Source: Druceiella hillmani
Taxonomy: Eukaryota > Arthropoda > Insecta > Lepidoptera > Hepialidae
Reading direction: 5' to 3'
Assembly: GCA_039881145.1 (NCBI GenBank)
Contig: JAYKKI010000133.1
Location: 3,366,501 to 3,430,500, forward strand
DNA: 64,000 nucleotides
This document shows positions 35,635 through 47,550 of this stretch, one piece after another. Under the pieces are notes generated by a model, which was not told the DNA's origin, did no database searches, and saw only the letters and a program-made list of their open reading frames with translations. Position 1 is the stretch's first letter; each line of letters begins with the position of its first letter. Both the position numbers and the translations under genes were made by a program.

Positions 35635-38062
35635 AGCAAAAAATAAGAAATTTCATTGTAATTATTTACAAGTACGACATTCAGTTTGCCACGAAACGCG
35701 ACATATGACACTTTGATTGCCACTTATGGTGTAAAGGAAAAACGACGTGGTATGATGCGAAGATATAAACAAGTTACGAATTATAGGTCTACGTACAAAT
35801 ATGCATTTTTTTGTTCTTTATAATGAATTGTGTAAACTGTGCATCACGATCCACATTATTTATTCTTCTGTTTGAAATTACAGTAAAATGCAAAGACAAA
35901 ATAAACTGAAAACAGCTATTGGTGTTTTTTGAATAAAATATGTAAGATTGGAGGTATGTAGGGAGTATATTAAACTTATCTACGTATATTCAAATGCATC
36001 GTTACTTAGCATATCACAATATTTGTGGAATTTTTTGTCCACCGATAATCTGCTCTAATTTTAATCGAATAGAAAAATCATTCTTATTAAGAATTAGTGA
36101 AAAAATGTACATTCTCTACGTTCTGCAGGTAATTTTAATAATAACTTTATCTTATTTACATACCATATGTAATATTGATTTAATTAATACAGACCCCAAA
36201 CATGCAAAACGTGTTAAAGATATTTTCCGCGTTTGCAACATCGCTCATAATAAAAAATATGTACATGTAAATGATATTCTAATTTTAATCGAATAGTAAA
36301 ATCATTCTTATTAAGTATTAGTGAAAAAATGTACATTCTCTACGCTCGGCAGGTAATTTTAATAACAAATTTATCTTATTTACATACCATATGTAATATT
36401 TATTTAATTAATACAGATAGATCCCAAGCATGCAAAACGTGTTAAAGATATTCTCTGCGTTTGCGACATCGTTCATAATAAAAAATATGTACAGGTAAAT
36501 GATATTCGTCCCTCTCTAACCTAGGATATTTCTTGTAACGTAGTTTAGTTTGCTAAGATATCCATCTCTGTCGTAATCGGGACATTTCGTATTTTTATGT
36601 CTCTTAATATTGATACAATTTTATAGATATTAAAATGTAAGAGGTTGATATTTTTAACTTCGTTATATTTATGTTATGGCTGTTGTACTACTTTTCTGTA
36701 TTAAGCATGAGATTATATTGGCTTCTGTGAATCATTTTTTCTCGGCAAAATTCATTGTTGCTCAAAACAGCTACTGTAAGTAACTGACACTGAGTTGTTT
36801 GCATGATACCTAACGATGTGAAAGTATTTGCAGATCAAATGTAATATTATGTGTGTCTTTCATGTAGTTATATTTTATTTGAGGTGGATAAAAAATTGTA
36901 AAGGTTTGTTTGAAACGAGAAAAAAATGTATTGAAAAATTGAGTGGTTTTAATAAGCGTTATTTTACACGCTGATAGAAACAAAAACTTCTTTTAATAAA
37001 ACACAGCTTATATAATATTTTTACCAAAGAATTTACCCGTTATTGATCAACTCGATCATATAATAAAATATGAAATACACTATCAATATTGATATATATA
37101 TATACAACCTATATTTTTATTAACTTTCAGTATAATGAATAATCTTATTAAAAGTGAGTAGAACTCTCACTATGAAGGTGCAATGGATGCTCTAGGTTAT
37201 GTAAAAATGTTGTTTAAATAACTTAAAATAAAATTCTGCGCATGTTTCTTACCTTTAAATGATTGTAGCAGTTTCGGTTATAAAGACGAAGAACACTATC
37301 TCTAGGATTTTCTATAATATTAAATTGTTATCTTTTAGAAAATTTTAGAACTTGTTTTAATTGGTAACGCGCAAGGTAAATGGAATTAAAAATACGATCA
37401 CTTCATTCGCCCTCTCAAAAATTTATATACGAATATTTTTAAGTACTAACGATATGTGTTAATGTGCTTTCATACCAAATTTCAAATTTTCACATCAATC
37501 GGTTTGTGAGAGAAATTTTGTTCTGTGCTAGAAATCCCATTCTTATTTATTGGCTGATGTTCGTAAATCTTTCTGCCGATGTACCCCGACCCAGACAACC
37601 AAAGTTGTTTGACGAACGGAGCGGGAAGATTTAGTGACTGTGGTTCAGGGCAGAGACAGCATAATTAGAACAATTCTACGCTGGTAAAACCGCGGCACAA
37701 CTGCGGTAAAACCTCAGGATAAGGATAAGGATAAGGATAGAAAATATCGTGCTGCTTTCGCCCTCCTCCAAAATTTTGGGATTATTGACGAATTTTTTAA
37801 TTAAATCAATCCATGTCAATTTTATAATTATAAATTGTCATCTGTATCTGAAATCTCAATAATATATTTCTGGTAAACAATTATTTTTTAACAAGTGCGA
37901 GTCAGACTCGCACATGGGGATTTGCGTACTACCACACAACATTGACGCTAATTCTTTGGTAAATAAAAGAATAGATGCCATAGAAATACGTAATTCTAAA
38001 AATATGTAAACTAATTGGTTAGTTATTTCTTTTATATCATATATTCCACTTTTATTTAAGAA
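35635..38062 (-). repeat. Right arm of a 6.5-kb inverted repeat
   Basis: Partner of 31553-33720. It is longer mainly because a block of about 225 bp is duplicated in tandem (36053-36508). It also carries a GGATAA hexanucleotide run (37715-37740) and a short TA run (37088-37104) not matched on the left. On the minus strand an 81-codon frame (37856-38101) reads LCGSTQIPMCESDSHLL, and the left arm preserves a similar string (LCGRTETPMCKSTSHL) in frame. This is the only hint of past coding, and I do not recognise it. Confidence 0.7.
36053..36508. repeat. 225-bp tandem duplication in the right arm
   Basis: Two units begin TCTAATTTTAATCGAATAG at 36053 and 36278 and are about 90 percent identical by eye through ATGCAAAACGTGTTAAAGAT and AAAAAATATGTACA. 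The left arm has a single copy, so duplication followed arm formation. Confidence 0.85.
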
Positions 38063-39283
38063 TCGAACTGGAAAATGATCTAACTGGGATAAAAATTTCA
38101 CTTCCCTAATTTCATAAATTTATGTATTCGTTGTTTAATTAAGCACAATGTCAATAAATATTTATATTATTTCTAGATTTGTTGTTTAATTTTACTATCA
38201 TAAATTTAAAAATTATTTTAGAAATGAATAACCTAGTAATTTTTCTCTTTGGATTCATTACAAAATATATGAAATGAACATAAAATAATACGATCTCACC
38301 TGTTGACGTAAAATAAATTGTGACTTTTTGGTATTTTATTATATTAGATACGTATTTGCATAGCAGAATAACATGAAAAAATGGAAAATGTTTACTGTTT
38401 TTGGTTCAAGATATGTATTTTTAAGATCTGAATTTTTTTTTCAAAACTTAATATGTAATTTATCCAATAAATTTAATTATTCACAGAACATGAAATAATG
38501 GTACGAAAATAAAAATATTTTCTTATGTATAGCTCATATTAGAGGTGAGGCTGCTTTTTATCAGATTGATACATTTAAAAATTAACTTGTTTCAGCTTTT
38601 CATTTTCTTGCATTCAGCTATCAAAAAATGTTGATGAAAAGTGGTGGAAATTTATCAATGTTTAATATTATTTTCAGTCCATGAAATCATAATTAATACC
38701 TAGATTTAATCGGCTGTAATAGTAACATACAATCTATGTTCTTTGCGTTAATACAATTTGTTTTGTTTTCGATTTTCAAAGTGTCTCTAAATAAAATAAT
38801 TTTTTTCTTATCAAGAAAAAAATTTCCCCTATTTTGTTTTTGAAATATTCATTCAAAAAAACAATTGACAATAACATTAGTATTTTTTTAGAAAACAACC
38901 TTGTATTCAGAAAGCTAACCACATTCAGAAGATTTCGTCATGGAAAAATGAAATTTCAAAAATTGAGAATTTCCTAAATTACACATTCTACTTTTTTCCC
39001 ATATTAAGCTCAACTTACTTACATAATCGCACAAAATGTGATATGTAAAATATTAACTTTAAAAAAAACTAATATTTTGACCTTATTTGATTCATATTCA
39101 TCACCAGAGCATCTAAGTGTCTTTACACTGGATTAAGAATCGAAGAGGGAGAAATAAATACTTTCAAATGCATTTAAACAAGCTACTCATAAATTTAGTC
39201 ATCAAAGATATAAGTAGAATAGACGTAAAATATTTTGCAAACTCAAAATCTAACGAGACAGAAATAACCAATATGAAACTAAA
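38063..39283. other. AT-rich DNA, no gene seen
   Basis: No supportable feature before the receptor pseudogene begins. Confidence 0.5.
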
Positions 39284-40405
39284 ATGAAGGCGACTCGGGC
39301 AATAACTGTAATGATAGGACGCCATTTATCAATGCTGGTCGATTATAAAGACACAGAAAGAAACCAAAATTCAACAAACGAAAATTTATGGGATCTTTAC
39401 ACAAAATTAGTACAGGAGAGGGCTCTATTATTTAGTTCTCTTTTATTGTACTCGTTAACCACCGTGTTTGGTAAGTCATCACGGCGGTAGCAAAAAAAAG
39501 ATATCTTCATACTGCAACAAACTACTTTTTGACTTCGTTGGAGATGGCCGATGGGCTAGACGGCATGATGATAATGCCGTTCTTAGCAATGTACGGGGTA
39601 TTTGAACATATGTGGTTCTTCAGCATGAGTTGGTGCGATATCTGACAATCATCGGATGAAATATTCAGCATTGTGTCTATATTTAATCTTAGTGTCATAT
39701 CTCTGGATTTATATTATGCCATAACGGATCCTATAACGTAGCCAATGAAGATGAGCGGCCGGAAATCGGCCATATTATTAGCGACGGTTTGGATTTACTC
39801 CGGCTCGATATAATTTTTGGCGATAGCGTGGTGGCAAGCCATGCGAACGGATGCACTCGACTTTAAATGTCCCTTCACAAAACATTTGATGTACTTAATA
39901 TTCTCTTCGATAATATATTTTTATCTACCTCTTTTCGTCATGGGTTCCATATATTATATAATTTATTGGGATGCCACTATTCAGGCACGTTCGTTGATAA
40001 TGGGAATAAAATAGCTAAATAGAGCTTCTGTAGAGCTAGATTTGACGTTGAGGATCCATAGAGGCAGAGTGATAAGGGAGAATCCGAATACGTTATTTCA
40101 TTTTAATATCCCGACTTCCACGCCAGAAAACCATCCCGAACTTCACGATCCTTTGACGGTGCTTCAAAATAAAGGATTATCGAAGTCAACCTAAACTTTT
40201 TACTTAATCAAATAAAAACTGGTAAAGTTTGCTAGGGAAAAGGAAGAGCCCAAGACCTTTATAATATGATGAGCGTGTTTATAGTGTGTCGCTTGCCATT
40301 TTTTATCGTGAAATTATGAATGTGGTAACCACATGGCTGGGTTGGGTCAACTCATCCGTGAATCCAGTCAAATACACCTGTTGGAGCAGTGATTTTTGGA
40401 GGTAA
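39284..40405 (+). pseudogene. Octopamine-receptor-like GPCR pseudogene
   Basis: All seven segments of a rhodopsin-family amine receptor can be read in order. An ATG at 39284 opens an N-terminal part with N-glycosylation-like NQNST and TM1 ending TTVFG. After a frameshift near 39471 comes loop 1 (KKRYLHTATNYF) and TM2 (SLEMADGLDGMMIMPF). TM3 has SWCDI, a stop at 39643, then SIFNLSVISLDLYYAITDP, with DLY in place of DRY. TM4 (ILLATVWIYSG) and loop 2 (DFKCPFT) lead into TM5 (FSSIIYFYLPLFVM). Loop 3 holds ELDLTLRIHRGR. TM6 (FIVCRLPFF, Trp replaced by Arg) follows another indel near 40265, and TM7 reads WLGWVNSSVNPVKYTCW then SSDFWR. Stops also lie at 39738, 39811, 40012 and 40018. The WAITDP, KCPFTE, ISFYLPLFVM and LTLRIHRGG context matches, from memory, the insect alpha2-adrenergic-like octopamine receptor better than dopamine or serotonin receptors. 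No introns interrupt it and loop 3 is short, so it looks like a retrocopy, though AGGTAAGT at its end resembles a retained splice donor. Not functional. Confidence 0.85.
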
Positions 40406-40860
40406 GTTCTTTACACTTTTCTTTCTTTTCCAGTTTTTCTCAAAGTTTCTTTTCCAGTTATGTCATCTCCTTTATCATATATTGAAATTCGATTTGGTTT
40501 GAAAAAAAATGTTTTAATACATGTAAATAATTTTCTGGATTGAAAAATATATTAAAAAATAACCAAACAATTTCAATAGTTTTGGAAATGTAAGGAATAA
40601 CGATTAGTTTTTGTTAGGGTTTCAGAAAAGTCTGAAATATTTTTTTTTAAACAACAACCATAAAATCGTTACAAAATGTTATTAAAATTTAGTTTATTAG
40701 TACAAAAGTTTAAAACTTTTATGCAAATAAACTAAATTTTTGATTGATTGGTTTGAAAAGATCTTGGTGACAATTGAAACCACACTAAATGTCAACACGA
40801 GCAAATGTGTTCTTTAAAAATTTTGAAAGATAAAATCTTCCATAAATATGTGAAATATGA
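40406..40860. other. AT-rich DNA beyond the receptor relic
   Basis: Directly after the receptor relic, CTTTTCTTTCTTTTCCAG (ending 40432) is a good acceptor-like sequence only about 33 bases past the donor-like GTAAGT. That is too close for a normal intron. No exon-like frame follows. Confidence 0.3.
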
Positions 40861-40864
40861 AAAA

Positions 40865-41092
40865 GCTACCGTTTTTAATATCTAGCTACCGTTTTTAAAG
40901 GACCGAAATACCGGTCCTTTTTTTGAGATATAATAAAGAAATAGTGACATTTTAAATATTTTTCTGTTAAGCTGAATTTGGAAGCATTTGAAAAAATTAA
41001 TTTCTCTTAAAATCTTCTCTCGCGTTTTTTTGAGATACGATAGAGAAATAGTGATATTTGAAGAATTTTTATCTTCAGTTGAACTTTGAAGG
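40865..41092. repeat. Tandem duplications with a terminator-like hairpin
   Basis: AGCTACCGTTTTTAA occurs at 40865-40879 and 40885-40899. A block of about 68 bp starting TTTTTTGAGATA occurs at about 40918 and 41026 with roughly 80 percent identity. Between them an 8-bp hairpin, AAAGGACC/GGTCCTTT (40898-40905 with 40914-40921), is followed by a T run. In a eukaryote this is not a terminator in the bacterial sense. Confidence 0.6.
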
Positions 41093-43051
41093 GTACCCAT
41101 GATAGTGATATGCAATTTTATAGTTTTGAGGAATCAGTCATGACGACTTCAATTTTATAGTATGGCTTAGCATAAGTCAATGCGGATGACTTATGCTGAA
41201 TATTTCAATAATTTTGAAAAATAATTAAATTTTTCAATAAAAGTCGAGGTTACAACTATTTATTTTGATAAATATTTTGTCTATTAACTTGATTTCCTGC
41301 CTTCATTATAATTTTTGAGTAATCGATGGCAATGTTTGAAATTTAGTATGAAGGTAAAATTTTTTTTATTTCAAATTGTTTGTTGTCATAATTAAAATAA
41401 TATTTAATTACTTAAGAACAGAAAATTAATTTTTTTTGCAAAATATTCTGGAAATTTAAATTCAATCTTCGAAATATATTTTAATTCAATCTATCATGAA
41501 TAAAAATATTTCCCCTAACTTGTAAGAAACCGATAAAGTCGTATTAAAGATTTTTAAAGAGCACACGCACTCTGGTCTCCAACAGAGAACATTATTTCAT
41601 ATCAAAAAGCCGTCGTAGTACGAGTGTTACGTTGAGTCGATATATAAAGTAAAATAAGCTCAATCACGTCTATTCTCCATGTCTTTTATTTGATATAAAA
41701 TTCCCAAGTCCCTTGTATTCGTTTATTATTCAACCAGTGTACAATTTACTTACAATATGATTACAAGTGGATGTTCAGAAGCCCTTCAAATTCATTGCGG
41801 TATATTTTTTCCCTCTCGTGTTTGTCCTCCTTCTCTGATTTATAGTCCAGAATATTTTACATTTATGTCGCCTTTGTTTTATTTTATTTTCCTTCTGTCT
41901 TGTGATTCTTGTTCGTCATTATGCATTCTTACGTACTCAGGTGTGTCTAAATTGTTGAGTTCATCTTCGACCATAATTTCTATGTTGTTTTAAATTTGCT
42001 TTTAAAAATGCAGCTCAAGTTGGTTGTAGAGGTTTATTTGATTTATTATAGTAAGGGAAATTCTTTCAATTAACTAAGTTTTTTGGTAAAGAGTATTTAG
42101 TTTGTCTTTTTTTTACTTTAAAATAATTCAAAATTTTGATTGGACTGCCAATTATTTTTGGAGGGTTATAAATTCAAGCGGGAATAAATCGATTTTCTTG
42201 CCAATAAACACATGCATAAAATGTTTTCTTTACGTTTTAATAACCTATATATCCACTTAAGTAAAATCAACTGCTATTTTATATTGAAGGTAAACGAAAT
42301 AATTTAGAATAACTACATAACTTATATACTTCGTCAAGGTTCTTAAAGTTATTACCAAATATAGAAAGATTACGAACATTTTACCGTCATTAAATGGACA
42401 TATATGACCATCTATCAGATTCTTTTTTTTTTCTTTTTTGTTAGTGTTGAAATACCCCAAATGCTGCTATATCTTAACTGATTATATCTTTAATAATATA
42501 TATGAATAGTTTTAAAGTACATAACTTGTTAACACAGGTAATTTAACTCGATAATCTGTCTTTGTTAATGAGATTTCAAAAACAAATTGCATTCTTTAAA
42601 CAAATCATTTTTTTTTAATTAATTAATACATGACAAATATGCGCTATTGTCTTTTATATGTGCTTTGCTATTTTTAAAATTTTACTGTTTTTATTTTATT
42701 AAAACAATTTCCATTTTAATAAATTATTTTTGTCATGGATTAAGTTTAAAGAGCCAATAAAACAATTAATTGTAATATACTTAAATTATAATGTGTTGTG
42801 AAAACTTTCGATAAAATATTTAATAAGTTTTTGAACTACCGAATAAAATGACAATTAAGCACTTAATCATCCTGATAATTTTCAGTTTACTCTTTCAGTC
42901 TTATAACAAGTGATATATTTTAAGGACTACCATTCATTAAAAACGATTGAATAGAAAACGCGTTATTTGGCGTGTAAATATTTCTAAGCAACACTAAAAT
43001 AACGATTTAAATTAGTATTAAAAGAACTATTATTAAAAGTCTATTTAATGA
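41093..43051. other. AT-rich DNA; LTR-leader-like piece at 41570-41760
   Basis: No gene. Near 41570-41760 the sequence is GC-richer, with a TATA-like CGATATATAAAGTA and a short minus-strand frame MVEDELNNLDTPEYVRMHND (about 41930-41980) that looks coding. This could be a retroelement remnant, but no family is recognisable. Confidence 0.25.
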
Positions 43052-43133
43052 CATATGTGCTTATTTAATAAATATTTTTTCTTTGGGTTTAACTATGTGC
43101 TTACTTAAGTAATTTTTTTCTTTGCATTTAACA
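43052..43133. repeat. 43-bp tandem duplication
   Basis: TATGTGCTTATTTAATAAAT and TATGTGCTTACTTAAGTAAT open two similar units, each ending TTTAAC. A third weak echo, TTGTGCTTATTTAATCGA, lies at 43384. Confidence 0.6.
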
Positions 43134-43439
43134 GTCAATCAATAATTGCTTGCTTTTATTACATACTTATAAACCTAAGTATATGATTGAGTGTACTTAA
43201 TTTTTATCCCAATTTCAGATTTAATATATTCAGGTACCAGTTTTATAATATTGTCATTCCAAGTACTATCACATAGAGAAAAAAACATTTCTAATGCATG
43301 CGATTGAACCTAGAGTCGCACTATATGTCGAACAATTTTAAACATATTCTTCAAGTGATAATTTTCTTTTTGCTTGTTTAATCTTGTGCTTATTTAATCG
43401 ATTTAATAATCAGATCCAATAAAAATAAAAAAATAATTC

Positions 43440-43600
43440 GATGAATGCGAATAAACCAGGGAGGAAGGAAAGAAGCCTCCTTTCTCCTGCGCGCGAGAGA
43501 AATAACGAATAAAAATATTATAAAGATAAAAATCCAAACAAAATATCTCAACGCCGGTCCCCTTGGCGAGACACGCGACATTACAGCATATAATCAGAAC
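43440..43600. other. GC-richer segment, unidentified
   Basis: GGGAGGAAGGAAAGAAGCCT, CCTGCGCGCGAGAGA and GCCGGTCCCCTTGGCGAGAC stand out from the background. Three overlapping frames of 63-67 codons occur here on both strands, a sign of local composition rather than a gene. The rest of 43134-44010 shows nothing. Confidence 0.3.
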
Positions 43601-44011
43601 ATCCAAATAAATTCAGGGCTGACTGTAAACATAATACCATAATTTTGCCCATAGTGTTCGTTATTTCACTCTCTTTTCACTACATTAGAATAAGGGATAG
43701 ACATCACATGACTTAATTTGAAATAATATCGCTGGTAATTCCCTTGCTGTTGTATAACATAATGCTTCCGGATTTTTAATATAACAGCAGTAATTTATAA
43801 ACAAAAGTGCTCACGTAATTATAAACGATTGAGCCATTTGAGATTCACTGTTGTAGTGATTTTTAATGTGTGCTTTTTTTCTGACACCCGATATTTTACG
43901 TCGTTTTTTGTCTTCGTTTCTTTATTTTATTGTAAGAGAAGCTATTGTTAAATTAACTATATAATTATAGGTTTCATTTTATTGACGTGAATAATATATA
44001 CTACATTATAG

Positions 44012-44141
44012 CAACTGTTGCTTAAAGATCAATTGGGTAATGAAAATGGGAATGTACAACAACCTCCAGATGTCAAAGATAGTAGTACACATGTCCACGC
44101 GCCAAGATCTAGTGATAATTCAAAAGACAATATACATCATA
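44012..44141 (+). CDS. Candidate isolated exon, unrecognised
   Basis: After ATTATAG the frame reads QLLLKDQLGNENGNVQQPPD then VKDSSTHVHAPRSSDNSKDN and IHHT, followed by a GGTTACT donor-like site. The composition is hydrophilic and Pro/Ser/Asn-rich, unlike the Phe/Ile/Tyr-rich chance frames nearby. The frame runs on for another 27 codons into a hydrophobic stretch that looks intronic. The acceptor lacks a good pyrimidine tract, no neighbouring exon is identifiable, and no domain is visible. It could be an exon of a gene with very long introns, or a gag-like fragment. Confidence 0.25.
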
Positions 44142-44229
44142 CGGTTACTTTGATTTTTAATTATTTGTATTATAATCCTCTAATTATAATTCTTATATTA
44201 ATGCATGGTTTGTCAGGGAAGTAACTTAC

Positions 44230-47200
44230 ATTATAAGTACTTATAGAGACCAAAACCTATCTAAATGACTTTTGAAGCACAATTCGGAAGATGCCATATT
44301 TTTCAAAAAAATATGCGTAGGGGTCTGTAAAGTCTTTCATAATATAATATACCTTTACACTAATTTTCTACACATTGCATCGCTTTGTTGACAGCTGCAT
44401 ATCTTGCTATAGCCTAATAAAATATGTAACGAGAGATGCGCAAATCTATATTACAAAAGTTGCTCTTTCATTCAATGTGGCTAAAAAGGAAACAAGTTTA
44501 GAATCAAATTGTGTCTTTGCCCTGATACGAAACTAAAATATATATCGAATACCTTACCATATCTTGGAAAAGATGAAAGTAAATATGGTATTAACATTGT
44601 TGGCCAAATATTAATAGGAAACTACAATTTGCAGCTTCTGGAAGATTTTTTAAAATTTTACGTACAGTTGTAATAAATATGTCGACTTTATACCAAGTAG
44701 TAACGAAGATATCTATATGTGTATAGAAGAGACTTCATTCTCTATTTGGCTTTTAATTAAAATAAGTAATATTCCTGAAGAACACATTCCCGGGGCATCA
44801 TTTCAACTACCTTTTTACCAACCAGATTGTAGAAAGAATGGAAAATCGTGCCACAATTAGGGGGCGTAGATTCAAGAGGGAGGTGTCATTAATATCTAAA
44901 TCGGGTGCAAACGTAAATAGAATAAAATATGTAACAATATATGTATTGAAAAACTGTACTTAGATAAATATATTTGTCATCATTGTAAATATTTATTTTT
45001 TTAAGATGAATGAAAATTAAGATAATTACTTTTGCTTTAATCACTTGCTAAGAGAACAGAAGATTAAAGGTCGTCTTCTTTATCTACCTTGCCAGAGTAA
45101 TTGGCAACCTGTTATGTATATATGCACATAGGTTTATATACATAAGTATACATATACATAATGTTATTGTCTCCTAATCATATTTTTTCACGTTTGAGTA
45201 GTTGTGACGTTTGCATTTTAATGCAATAATAATCGTTATTATTCTTAATCAAGCAAACAAATTTAGAATAACGTTGCTAGATTAAAAGTTATAATTCATT
45301 AAACAAATAATTCTATAAAATATATAATTAATCTTTGCATAAAATGATTGTATAAACACCATATATCGTAATGAGTGTATTTGCAGACCATTTAGTATTG
45401 TAATACGACATTTTATAATTTGAATTAAGTTAAACCATATTACATTGTGAAAAATGTTTAGATATACAATTCACATCTACTAGATTCTCCGTATGTTTTG
45501 GCCTTAGACACGATACAAGAGAGTTTATAATAAACAGCATAATAAACAGAGCTTATGAAAAGCTTATAATAAACTTTTAGACTAAATGAAGCCCGCATAA
45601 CTTTGGAAGGTTTATTTAAAATATTTCAAAGTGACATTTTGTCAGTGTATTTCCACCATAGCTCACCTCGTCTACAATTTTGTAAATGGGCTTGACGTTT
45701 ATAAAATGGGCTTGACGTGCGAAGAAAAATCTGATATTGTGTTGAAACTTAAGTAAATTTTTATTACGATACAAATCTGCTAATTTAATTTTTATTGAAA
45801 CATTTCATGATAAGCAACAACTTGTGTTTTCAGTGGATATAATTATTAAAAATCAAATTATAAAGAACGACCAATTCCATTTCTTCAAGATATTAAAAAA
45901 AATTCAGTTATTTTACGTCAAAGTCTTAATTATTTAAAACAGTAGTAAAAATGTATCTGAACAACATACCCTTGATGAGTTTGATAAAACACAATACCAC
46001 TATTATAACAACACAAAAGGAAACGAATTTCAAAATAGTTGTTACCAAAATTTCAGTATATTTTCTACTTTTATTTGTATTTCGTCAAGGTGATATGTGC
46101 TTAAAAGAAAATTTTAAAAAATCCGGACATGCAAACACTACAGAAAGAATAAAGTTATAAATAATTAATTGTAATTTCGAAAAAAATAAACAATTTCGAG
46201 ATAATTCAACGCTATTGTCATAAAATGGAATCAACAAAAACAGAAAATTGCATGCGGTACTTTTGTTTCTCATCAAATTCTCCCAAGACCTGTTATGCAC
46301 ATAAGGTAGTGTATGGCGTAATAAATAAAAACGTGATTTTTGACATTTATTAGACAAAATAACGTTTTGTTAAGTACCTCATACAACTAATGGGAACTAT
46401 CTTTTAAAATTCGTAGGGTAGATCTATATGGACACTGGCTAGTCTTTGTAAACAATCCGAATGATTCGCATGAGATGGTCACTATTTAACCTTTATTTTT
46501 ATATAGTGACTAGCTTTTGGGATGCAGTATAAATGAAGTATCTGCATTCTTAAGTACCATGAAATGCATTTATTTTGTATTTATTAATTATTTAAGGAAG
46601 AAAAAAACTGTAAAGTGTGTGTAAGACTTGGCTTTTATTTAAGTGTAGGTTTCCACTTAATGGTTATTTATTTAATTTCGTTGAATAAATCGTAGGCGCG
46701 TACACATAATAGGTCTTATTTTTACATTTAATCTCAAGATTAATTAATATTTTGCATTGGGATTTAATTATCTACAAAAATTAACACAGTAATGATAATA
46801 CATAGTTATGGTGCCTATTTAAAATATTATTTAAAAGTTTGAGTTTACTTTTTAAGTTAATAAAAACGTAAATTTATAAAAAAAAATGTTTATTGAAGTA
46901 AATATTTACCATAATAATCTATATACAAATTTATATGAGAGAGTAGCAACTAGGTTAGCAAATATTAAGTGATAACATCACTTCAATCACTTATTATATA
47001 TACCCTAAGTAACTCAAATATCCATTAATTTCATTTTTTTTTATAAATTAAAGAATCTAACATAACGGTGTTTACTCTGTTGTTCAAAACATTATTTTGA
47101 TTAATGATTTTATATAGTAATGACTTTGACGTCGATATAATCATTCACCAATAATATTTTCTAAAGTGTTATTGTTGACGAATATATTGGTGGATGAAAT

Positions 47201-47540
47201 AGCTCATGCCGACCCAGCCGTCAATACGTTATTATCTACAGAATATGTGCGCAGATAACTTTAGTTCGACATCCATTCAAGCATGTGCAGTAATGATGCA
47301 GTAGTGCATTGCTGCAATTTGGTCGTGATCTACCAGAAATTATGAATAGCATGTACATGTTCTTATGTTGCGCGGTTGCACGCATCGAAGCCATCATTGC
47401 TTTGCTTTATATTAGAAACCCAAAAATATTTTAGCCTTTCTTCTCAGCAAACTTCAATACAGTAAGTTCTATCCCTTAAATGTTAATTCACAAAATATTG
47501 CGATAATTTTAGGATATATATTCCTAAGGCATACCTTATA
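44230..47540. other. AT-rich DNA, no gene seen
   Basis: 3.3 kb without a recognisable feature. A repeat of AAATGGGCTTGACGT occurs twice in direct succession near 45684-45718. A short frame near 44830-44935 (ERMENRATIRGRRFKREVSL) is coding-like but unassigned. Confidence 0.4.
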
Positions 47541-47550
47541 GTACCGTCTT

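Noticed and set aside
35994..36296. 100-codon plus-strand frame in the inverted repeat
   Set aside because: The frame is not kept in the second tandem unit (36278-36508) or in the left arm.
37715..37740. Short regularly spaced repeats that could suggest a CRISPR array
   Set aside because: They are uninterrupted GGATAA hexamers without spacers, and no cas-like genes exist in the window.
40898..40927. Hairpin followed by a T run, resembling an intrinsic terminator
   Set aside because: The setting is a eukaryotic chromosome with no gene upstream, and T runs are common here.
41757..41993. 78-codon plus-strand frame with Ser/Phe-rich product
   Set aside because: The opposite strand looks more coding-like (MVEDELNNLDTPEYVRMHND), so the plus frame is probably its shadow. 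Neither is recognisable.
43390..43642. Three overlapping 63-67-codon frames
   Set aside because: They overlap each other on both strands in one locally GC-richer piece, and none shows a domain.
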